Assembly: GCA_021809845.1 (NCBI GenBank)
Contig: JAJZJW010000015.1
Location: forward strand, 1 to 39,299
Direction of reading: 5' to 3'
From: a bacterium
Lineage (GTDB): Bacteria; SZUA-79; Acidulodesulfobacterales; Acidulodesulfobacteraceae
Length of the DNA stretch: 39,299 bases
The notes below the pieces were generated by a model that saw only the letters and a program-made list of their open reading frames with translations, did not search any database and was not told where the DNA came from. The position numbers were made by a program, and so were the translations under genes. Of the stretch, positions 1 through 4,903 are shown in pieces (within the stretch, counting starts at the first letter, position 1; each line of letters starts with the position of its first letter).

Positions 1-77
1 AATAAATGCGGTTCGATTTTATTTAATATTTTAAATTTAAATCGTATATTTTAATAAAAAATCAGGAGAAAATTCAG

Positions 78-112
78 GGGGTCAAATTTATTTGCATAAA
101 AGGGGTCAAATT
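78..112 (+). repeat. Two copies of GGGGTCAAATT, 24 bp apart
   Basis: The 11-mer GGGGTCAAATT occurs at 78-88 and 102-112. Repeated GGGGTCA-type motifs are often seen beside REP-associated (Y1) transposase genes, but no such gene is visible here. This may be a remnant of a flank whose gene lies left of the window. The second copy runs into a TTGACA (115-120) followed after 17 bp by TTTAAT (138-143), a possible promoter firing into the structured repeat at 176-281. Confidence 0.35.
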
Positions 113-175
113 ACTTGACAAACAACAGCTTATTAACTTTAATATTTAGTTATTTAAGTTTTAATTTTGTCATTA

Positions 176-281
176 GTTTTTAGTAGTTTTGTCATTACTC
201 AAAGAGTAATGCAAGATAAGAAAGCTCCGCTTTCGGATACTGTTGTATCTTAAATGACTGAAATGACTGTATTTTTATAGT
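176..281 (+). repeat. 106-bp inverted repeat, left copy (IR-L)
   Basis: This segment is the exact reverse complement of 3084-3189. The similarity continues outward for about 11 more bases with one mismatch. Inside it are CATTACTC-AAA-GAGTAATG (193-211), GAAAGC-TCC-GCTTTC (220-234), GATAC-TGTT-GTATC (236-249), a tandem 9-mer AAATGACTG (252-269), and the pair AAGATA/TATCTT (213-218, 246-251) enclosing the middle hairpin. The motif TTTTGTCATTA occurs at 165-175 and 187-197, one 22-bp step apart. The dense nested symmetry suggests a site read as folded single-stranded DNA or RNA, or a recombination or origin site. It contains no ORF. Confidence 0.9.
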
Positions 282-420
282 ATCTAATTTAAGATATATA
301 AAACAAAAAACAGTTAAAAATAGGATAGTAAAGGCGGAAATAAAGCGGTTATTCAAGAATTAAAGCGGATATAGTAATAGAAAATCAAGATAAATTAACC
401 TAAAATAGAGGTCGTCAATT

Positions 421-483
421 ATGAAAAAATTAAAAAATAAAAAAGAAAAAAACTTAAAAGGAGACCAGCGATGCCGAAAATAA
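421..483 (+). CDS. Lysine-rich 20-aa leader peptide
   Basis: A short reading frame starts with ATG at 421 behind a GAGG (about 9 nt spacing) and stops at 483, overlapping the start of the ribbon-helix-helix gene at 471. Eight of its 20 residues are Lys and two are Arg. The overlap would let ribosomes finishing the leader restart at the downstream gene, so translational coupling is the simplest role. It may equally be a chance frame in an A-rich leader, and no known family is recognised. Confidence 0.35.
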   Translation: MKKLKNKKEKNLKGDQRCRK

Positions 484-974
484 AAAATGAAAATTACATA
501 GGTAAGACCGAAAAAATAATTACCTACGTGGAAAAAGATTTAGACACGCGAATAAGACAAGTAGCGGAAGAAAACGGAATGTATATATCTGAGGTCGTCC
601 GTCAGTCTATCGTAGCCGGTCTTGAAAAGTTTTTTGTAGAATCGCAAGGTTCTTTTTTGCAGGATAAAATACAAAACGCTATGGAAGACGCCGTTGCAAA
701 ACAAATGGAAGTTTTACAGAAAAATCTTGAAAAAAGACTGATAGGTTTTCTTGCGCTAAATACTAATCATGTTCTGCAATCCCAGAGTATGATAAAAAAC
801 ATAATAAGACTTCTGGTAAGTTTCAATAACGAAAATATCAAAAGTTTGTCGGAAGAAAAATCTATTAACGCTTTTAAGCAGTTTATAGAAGTATTTGAAA
901 AAGAGTCTTTAGGCTATATGAAAACCGTTTACGAAAAAAATAAGAAAATAAAAGAGCTTGAATTAGCGGAATAA
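471..974 (+). CDS. Ribbon-helix-helix protein with coiled-coil tail
   Basis: This 167-aa protein has, at about residues 15-54, the pattern of a CopG/Arc-type ribbon-helix-helix domain: a short strand (ITYVEKDLD), a helix (RIRQVAEENG), then ISEVVRQSIVAGLEKF. The rest, about 60-167, is predicted helical, with heptad-like stretches around 65-92 and a charged C-terminus. Such proteins on conjugative elements are either repressors of transfer promoters or relaxosome accessory proteins that bind oriT. An AAAGGAG lies just before the ATG. The gene sits between the 106-bp repeat and a strong terminator at 1004-1028, alone in its transcription unit. It is the best local candidate to bind the repeated operator-like half-sites of this element, but that link is inference. 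Confidence 0.6.
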   Translation: MPKIKNENYIGKTEKIITYVEKDLDTRIRQVAEENGMYISEVVRQSIVAGLEKFFVESQGSFLQDKIQNAMEDAVAKQMEVLQKNLEKRLIGFLALNTNHVLQSQSMIKNIIRLLVSFNNENIKSLSEEKSINAFKQFIEVFEKESLGYMKTVYEKNKKIKELELAE

Positions 975-1003
975 TTTTAAAAAACAAGGAAAACAAGCTT
1001 TTA

Positions 1004-1028
1004 AGGGTGCGAAACGGTTTCGCACCCT
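1004..1028 (+). terminator. Intrinsic terminator after the ribbon-helix-helix gene
   Basis: An 11-bp perfect stem (1004-1014 with 1018-1028; arm AGGGTGCGAAA) closes a three-base CGG loop and is followed by TCTTT. It lies 30 bp after the stop codon of the 167-aa gene. It also insulates the next promoter at 1065. Confidence 0.85.
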
Positions 1029-1064
1029 CTTTAAAAAATAAAAAAAATAATTTAAAAAAAATGC

Positions 1065-1126
1065 TTGACAATACCTTTAATTAGATATATTATTTTAGAT
1101 AATAGTATATTATTTAAAATAATATA
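1065..1126 (+). promoter_or_regulatory. Strong promoter P1 with a 21-bp palindromic operator
   Basis: TTGACA (1065-1070) and TATTAT (1088-1093) are separated by 17 bp. A dyad with 10-bp arms and a one-base centre occupies 1106-1126, right over the expected start region. A second reading of the symmetry pairs ATATTATTTT (1087-1096) with AAAATAATAT (1116-1125). The half-site ATATTATTTA recurs at 20-bp spacing, just as in the promoter before the virB11 gene (3472-3525). This suggests both promoters answer to the same element-encoded regulator. Confidence 0.6.
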
Positions 1127-1152
1127 GTAAATAGTAAACTAAAAGGAGAAAA

Positions 1153-1257
1153 ATGCAAAATTTAAAAATAACATTTAATCTTAGTAGTCCCGTAATATTT
1201 CAGAATAGATTTACAACAATAGATTCTATTTTATTATCTATTTTCTTTCCAAGATAG
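1153..1257 (+). pseudogene. 34-aa N-terminal fragment resembling a CRISPR RAMP (Csf3/Cas5-like)
   Basis: The frame begins at an ATG behind AAAAGGAG and promoter P1, and ends after 34 residues. Its sequence has the look of the first beta-strand of a RAMP protein: LKITFNLSSPV, then a stretch ending TTIDSILLSIFF. That combination recalls the start of type IV Csf3-like proteins, which travel on plasmids and conjugative elements. After the stop, a YGDLG is followed at once by another stop, so no longer gene continues. Its 3' end overlaps an antisense small ORF (1238-1324), where the original gene was probably cut off. The family assignment rests on recall of the motif and could be wrong; the small expressed frame itself is plain. 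Confidence 0.35.
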
Positions 1258-1324
1258 TACGGGGATTTAGGATAAATACAATCACTGCTATTGGTAAGAG
1301 TATCATCTTTAAAATATCGTCCAT
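1238..1324 (-). CDS. 28-aa single-pass membrane peptide
   Basis: Start ATG (1322-1324) lies five bases behind a GGAG. The peptide is mostly one hydrophobic segment (LKMILLPIAVIVFIL) followed by the basic tail PRTILERK, so it should span the membrane once. It is the last cistron of the leftward operon 1238-2780, starting 34 bp after the preceding lipoprotein gene. Small hydrophobic peptides of this size are often type I toxins or subunits stabilising a membrane complex; nothing here decides between them. No family is recognised. Confidence 0.5.
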   Translation of the reverse strand: MDDILKMILLPIAVIVFILNPRTILERK

Positions 1325-1358
1325 AATATCTCCTTTTTTATATATAAACTGCCAAAAA

Positions 1359-1685
1359 CTAAAAATTATTACCTGCGTAATGATAGGTTGAATTAAGTAG
1401 TCCCCCGAGATGCCATTTGCCGTTTACCGACTGCATGAAATAAGATATATATTTATGAGTCTGTCCTGCTTTTACTAAATTATAAATACACTCGCCCATA
1501 TTAGACCCCAAGGCTTTTTCGCTGCGGCATTTTATTAACACAACTTTATAGGACTGATTTTTTTTACTTAATAAATAAAAAGCGGTTGCCTTAGACCACT
1601 GTTTCAGGTTGGGTTTATTTGAACATCCTGAAAGCGAAACTCCTATGACGGAAATTACTAATAAAATTAATATGAGCTTTTTCAT
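1359..1685 (-). CDS. Small secreted lipoprotein, unknown
   Basis: The most likely start is the ATG at 1685, five bases behind GGAGG; an ATG at 1697 would place that Shine-Dalgarno inside the gene. The product is 108 aa with a lipoprotein signal: MKKL, a hydrophobic stretch, then SLSGC at about residue 20. The mature part has two further Cys and a conserved-looking WSKATAFYLLSKKNQSYKVV region, and ends in an aromatic Gly-rich tail. It follows another lipoprotein gene by 19 bp in the same operon. No family is recognised. In transfer modules such small lipoproteins can act in entry exclusion or as outer-membrane pilotins; that is only a possibility here. Confidence 0.7.
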   Translation of the reverse strand: MKKLILILLVISVIGVSLSGCSNKPNLKQWSKATAFYLLSKKNQSYKVVLIKCRSEKALGSNMGECIYNLVKAGQTHKYISYFMQSVNGKWHLGGLLNSTYHYAGNNF

Positions 1686-1704
1686 CACTACCTCCATAAA
1701 TTAT

Positions 1705-2127
1705 TTATCTTGTCGTGAAACTCCAAGAATACGTTTTTCCTAAATGGTCGTTTAAATTAGCTTCTATAGCGGTCGTTAATTTAACCGTGTATGTCGTATT
1801 AGGCCGAAGCGGTCTGTAAGGCGTAAAGCTCACAATATAGCTTGTTAAGCTGTTTGAATTATAATACACTTTTCCCCTAACCATTTTTCCGGTAGGCGAT
1901 AATAATAAGACCGATTCAGTATTAAACGTCAGCGGGCTCATCGCTTCATTAAAGGAAGCTTTTATGACAATATTTCTGCTTACATTTGCCGCGCCGTTTT
2001 GCGGGCTTGTATGCGTTACCGCCGGTGGCGAAAATATACTGCCCATTGCAGAATCGTAACTCGCGCACCCCGAAAGACCGAAAGCGAAGAACCCCGCTAT
2101 TAAGATTAAGAATAATTTTTTCATCAT
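1705..2127 (-). CDS. Lipoprotein with a bacterial Ig-like (Big_5/SbsA) domain
   Basis: This 140-aa protein starts with a lipobox signal (GLSGC, Cys about 21). Residues about 35-140 follow the Big_5/SbsA Ig-like pattern: TSPQNGAANVSRNIVIKASF, then NEAMSP, VSFTPYRPLRPNTTYTVKL and the closing YSWSFTTR. Such domains are beta-sandwich spacers on surface proteins, and a free-standing, membrane-anchored copy is uncommon. It is the third cistron of the leftward operon in the inverted-repeat-bracketed module, with GGAG before its start. On a conjugative element, surface exclusion or adhesion would fit, but there is no direct evidence. Confidence 0.75.
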   Translation of the reverse strand: MMKKLFLILIAGFFAFGLSGCASYDSAMGSIFSPPAVTHTSPQNGAANVSRNIVIKASFNEAMSPLTFNTESVLLLSPTGKMVRGKVYYNSNSLTSYIVSFTPYRPLRPNTTYTVKLTTAIEANLNDHLGKTYSWSFTTR

Positions 2128-2176
2128 TGTCTCCTTATTTTATATTTTATTATTTAAAACTCAAACCGGTTGCGGA

Positions 2177-2269
2177 CTACCAAAAACTTTCCTGATGATC
2201 CCAAAACCCTAACGACCAAATCCTGATTACCCCAGCTTCGGACCTTTTTGAATCAATATTTATTGGCAT
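2177..2269 (-). CDS. 30-aa Trp-rich small protein
   Basis: The ATG at 2267-2269 follows GAGG at good spacing, and the frame ends at TAG (2177-2179). The peptide carries three Trp in its C-terminal half (RIWSLGFWDHQESFW) and no hydrophobic membrane segment. It sits 37 bp after the 157-aa gene and 49 bp before the Big_5 lipoprotein gene, fitting snugly in the same operon. Position, start signal and unusual composition support it as a real small gene. No function can be given. Confidence 0.4.
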   Translation of the reverse strand: MPINIDSKRSEAGVIRIWSLGFWDHQESFW

Positions 2270-2306
2270 AATATCCTCATTTTTATGAATATTTATTTTA
2301 TCACAC

Positions 2307-2780
2307 CTATTGTTTGTCGTAGCCGATTTTTAATAATTGCAGCTGCTTTTCTATTTCGCCGGCTTTTATTTCCTGAACCGGTGCCATCCATTTTTGTGCT
2401 TCCTGATTAAAAGTAAAATTAAGTTTCTTAAGGTCTTCCTTTTTACTGAACGGCTTCACCTGTCCTGAGTTGTTAAGGATAAATTTAACCATTGCCAGGT
2501 TTTTATTTACCTCGAGCTTTGCCGAGGAAGCTTCTTTGTATATATCCTGCTCTATAAGAAACTGCTTATATGTCCTGTAACTCACCTTTATATTTACCTG
2601 GCTTAAGGCTTTTATTTGCGCGTTAAGGCTTAGTTTTTTTTCAGCCATGATTTTTATTTCGTCTAAGAAAGGCAACAGAATTTTTTCTTTCCTGCCGCCT
2701 GACTTTTGGCTTAAATTATCAACGACTTCCAAAAGTTTTTTTTTCTTTTCATCAATACTTTCATCGACAATTTTTTTCAT
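2307..2780 (-). CDS. Hypothetical 157-aa element protein with helix-turn-helix-like segment
   Basis: The first cistron of the leftward operon starts at ATG 2780 behind GGAG and is driven by the promoter at 2854-2882. Residues about 1-30 are very Lys/Glu-rich. The part at 40-75 (LPFLDEIKIMAEKKLSLNAQI, then KVSYRTYKQFL) resembles the small helical DNA-binding region of plasmid MobC/TraK-like accessory proteins, where a short 'sufficiently variable sequence' helix precedes a VSY..Y..FL strand-helix. The C-terminal half is charged and without motifs. A role in DNA processing or partition would fit its place next to the 106-bp repeats and a 32-bp palindrome. No family is firmly recognised. Confidence 0.5.
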   Translation of the reverse strand: MKKIVDESIDEKKKKLLEVVDNLSQKSGGRKEKILLPFLDEIKIMAEKKLSLNAQIKALSQVNIKVSYRTYKQFLIEQDIYKEASSAKLEVNKNLAMVKFILNNSGQVKPFSKKEDLKKLNFTFNQEAQKWMAPVQEIKAGEIEKQLQLLKIGYDKQ

Positions 2781-2853
2781 ATATTGTCTCCATTTATAAT
2801 AATTATTAATTTATTATTCTTAATTAAATTCAATATATATACGCTATGTTTTA

Positions 2854-2882
2854 TATATATCAGATAATTTTAATGTTGTCAA
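2854..2882 (-). promoter_or_regulatory. Promoter of the leftward operon
   Basis: On the minus strand TTGACA (2877-2882) is followed after 17 bp by TATATA (2854-2859). It precedes the start codon at 2780 by about 70 bp. A 32-bp perfect palindrome (2924-2955) lies 41 bp upstream of the -35 box. Confidence 0.55.
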
Positions 2883-2923
2883 ACATTATATTATAAATTT
2901 ATGTTAATTTTTATTTTGCATTT

Positions 2924-2955
2924 TAATATTGATGTTAATATTAACATCAATATTA
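2924..2955. repeat. 32-bp perfect palindrome
   Basis: The two 16-bp arms (left arm TAATATTGATGTTAAT) are exact reverse complements with no spacer. The absence of a loop and of a U-tract speaks against a terminator. It lies upstream of the leftward operon and 128 bp from the right 106-bp repeat. A dimeric regulator, a resolvase-like protein or a cruciform are the likely readers. Confidence 0.9.
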
Positions 2956-3083
2956 CATAACAATTTATTGCAAAATTGTAAAATAAGAAAGTATACCTAT
3001 ATAAATACTGTATTTATATAGTTTATTTATCTTTTTATATCCTGTTTTTATCGTACTTTCGTTTATAGTGTCTTTAATAAGGC

Positions 3084-3189
3084 ACTATAAAAATACAGTC
3101 ATTTCAGTCATTTAAGATACAACAGTATCCGAAAGCGGAGCTTTCTTATCTTGCATTACTCTTTGAGTAATGACAAAACTACTAAAAAC
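3084..3189 (-). repeat. 106-bp inverted repeat, right copy (IR-R)
   Basis: It is the exact reverse complement of 176-281, including the three hairpins and the tandem 9-mer. Outside the repeat, AATGACAAAACTA recurs once more (3191-3203), mirroring the extra TTTTGTCATTA copy outside IR-L. The absence of any substitution between copies 2.8 kb apart implies recent origin, gene conversion, or selection on both. Confidence 0.9.
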
Positions 3190-3471
3190 AAATGACAAAA
3201 CTAACAACTATAAAACAAAATAAAAAACAAATAATAAAAACAAAAAAAGTAATAACCAAAAAAATAAATATATAGAGAATAAAAAGTGAATAATAAAAAA
3301 ATATTAACATTAATAACTTAAATCTAAAAATAAATTTTACTATTAATATTACTTAAATAATTTTCATTGTGAATTTAACAGTTAATAAAAATACCGCTCA
3401 TATTTTAAAAATATATATAATCTAATATTGAAATTATTTTTAATATCGGTGAAAATATTTTTAATATGCTA

Positions 3472-3525
3472 TTGACTAATTTAGATATATGATTTATGAT
3501 AATAACATATTATTTATAATCATAT
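3472..3525 (+). promoter_or_regulatory. Promoter P2 of the transfer operon with operator half-sites
   Basis: TTGACT (3472-3477) and TATGAT (3495-3500) are 17 bp apart, about 50 bp before the virB11 start. ATATGATTTA (3487-3496) and ATATTATTTA (3507-3516) lie 20 bp apart in the same orientation, and an inverted partner (AATCATAT) closes the region. P1 has the same half-sites at the same 20-bp spacing. Confidence 0.6.
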
Positions 3526-3548
3526 TATATTAATTTGTTAATTTAACA

Positions 3549-4466
3549 ATGATAACTCCATATGAAATTTTAAAAGATACTTTAGAATCTCTTAAATCTC
3601 TTCTGTTCAATGATGAGATTCAAGAGATTATGATTAATTCTCCCGATAATATCTGGATTGAAGAAAGAGGTGTTCAAAAAAAAACGGATATATCTATATC
3701 CGTTGATATGCTTTTAGCTTCTATGGAGCTTTTAGCGAGAGTTTCTAATCAGGAATTATCACTAAAATCTCCTCTTTTAGAAGCAAGGCTTGAAGACGGC
3801 TCAAGAGTAGCTGGAGCTATTCCGCCGATAACCGAATCACCGTGTTTATCAATTAGAAAATTTTCTATATTTAATCCGTCACTAACCGATTACAGTCTTA
3901 CCGATGAAATAATTAATTTTTTAAAAGAAATTATTAAAAGCAAAGATAATTTTTTAATATCCGGCGGAACATCTTCCGGTAAAACCACGTTTTTTAACGC
4001 TCTTTTAAAAGAATTAGATGAAACGGATAGAATTATAGTTATAGAAGATATAAAAGAACTAAAGATAAATTCTCCAAATATAGTCAGATTAGAAACAAAA
4101 GCGGACCCGCAAATTAATATTTCTATGCGGGATCTTGTAAAACTTTCTTTAAGACTCAGACCAGATAAAATTATACTCGGAGAAGTCAGAGACGCTTCCG
4201 CTTACGATTTACTCGCCGCTCTTAATACCGGACATTCAGGGGGTTCTACAATTCACGCTAATTCGGCGTATGAATCATTATCAAGACTTGAAACTTTAGT
4301 CCTTCAGGCGCAAGTAGGGTGGCCGTATGAAGCTATTAAAAAATTTATAGCGGATACGATAAATTACGTAATTTATTTAGAAAGAGATAAGAACGGACAC
4401 AGAAGTATAAAAGAAATTAAAAAAATCACCGGTTATAACGGCGATTATATTATGGAGGATTTATGA
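3549..4466 (+). CDS. trbB: VirB11/TrbB-type conjugal transfer ATPase
   Basis: This 305-aa hexameric secretion ATPase powers assembly of the type IV secretion channel at the inner membrane. Visible motifs are Walker A GGTSSGKTT (about 139-147), the Asp box IEDIKEL (165-171), RPDKIILGEVRD containing the Walker B region (204-215) and the His box GHSGGSTIHANS (228-239). The length fits TrbB/VirB11. The sequence from LIRKFS-like SIRKFS onward follows the family, and the N-terminal domain is short as in TrbB. It is the first gene of the transfer operon behind promoter P2; no clear Shine-Dalgarno precedes the ATG. The next gene overlaps it by four bases. Confidence 0.93.
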   Translation: MITPYEILKDTLESLKSLLFNDEIQEIMINSPDNIWIEERGVQKKTDISISVDMLLASMELLARVSNQELSLKSPLLEARLEDGSRVAGAIPPITESPCLSIRKFSIFNPSLTDYSLTDEIINFLKEIIKSKDNFLISGGTSSGKTTFFNALLKELDETDRIIVIEDIKELKINSPNIVRLETKADPQINISMRDLVKLSLRLRPDKIILGEVRDASAYDLLAALNTGHSGGSTIHANSAYESLSRLETLVLQAQVGWPYEAIKKFIADTINYVIYLERDKNGHRSIKEIKKITGYNGDYIMEDL

Positions 4467-4903
4467 TTATAAGGCATAGTAAAAAAACGTTAATATTTGA
4501 CGGTATTATCGGAACGGCTGTTTTTATCTTTATGTATTTTCTTTTTGTAAAATATTTTACTGGACAATTCGGAGTTTATATAATCGGATTCGCCGTTACG
4601 CTTTTAGTCTGTTTCTTTCCGCTCTTAAAGGAATGGCTTAAATATAAATTTGATTACATAGAAATAGATGAACAGAATTTTAAAATAGTCCATTTCTTTA
4701 ATAAAACGGTAGTTCAGGCAAACAAATTTGCCGATTATAAAATACTTTCCGGTATTTTTGAAAAAATATTTAAACTTTATAACCTTGAAATTTATACTTT
4801 AGGCGGTGAAATCTACGGATTTAACAGAATAGATAAAGAGCTTAATTTTGAAAATATTATGGAAGAATTTACGCAGCCGGCAAATAATAAGGAGGTTAAA
4901 TAA
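4463..4903 (+). CDS. Two-TM membrane protein with PH-like domain
   Basis: This 146-aa protein has two transmembrane segments (about 12-30 and 37-55), then a soluble part with alternating beta-strand pattern (DYIEIDEQNFKIVHFF, DYKILSGIFEKIFKLYNLEIYTL). That topology, a hairpin followed by a small sheet domain, matches bacterial PH-domain (YdbS/bPH2-like) membrane proteins. The start overlaps the end of virB11 (ATGA-type coupling, GGAGG upstream), and its stop shares one base with the topoisomerase start. It is not a standard Trb component. Membership of the transfer operon suggests an accessory role at the inner membrane, which is inference. Confidence 0.55.
   Translation: MIIRHSKKTLIFDGIIGTAVFIFMYFLFVKYFTGQFGVYIIGFAVTLLVCFFPLLKEWLKYKFDYIEIDEQNFKIVHFFNKTVVQANKFADYKILSGIFEKIFKLYNLEIYTLGGEIYGFNRIDKELNFENIMEEFTQPANNKEVK

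Larger units (their letters stand above)
2781..3548. other. 768-bp divergent intergenic region with palindrome and repeat
   Basis: No credible gene is seen between the divergent starts at 2780 (leftward) and 3549 (rightward). The region holds the leftward promoter (2854-2882), a 32-bp perfect palindrome (2924-2955), the right copy of the 106-bp inverted repeat (3084-3189), an A-rich stretch (3190-3400) and promoter P2 (3472-3500). Together with the matching repeat at 176-281 it is the best candidate in the window for an origin of transfer or another cis-acting DNA processing site. Confidence 0.6.

Noticed and set aside
883-1071. 62-codon minus-strand frame over the terminator
   Set aside because: It crosses the strong terminator hairpin and runs antisense to the ribbon-helix-helix gene. 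Its Phe/Leu-rich content reflects the A-rich coding strand.
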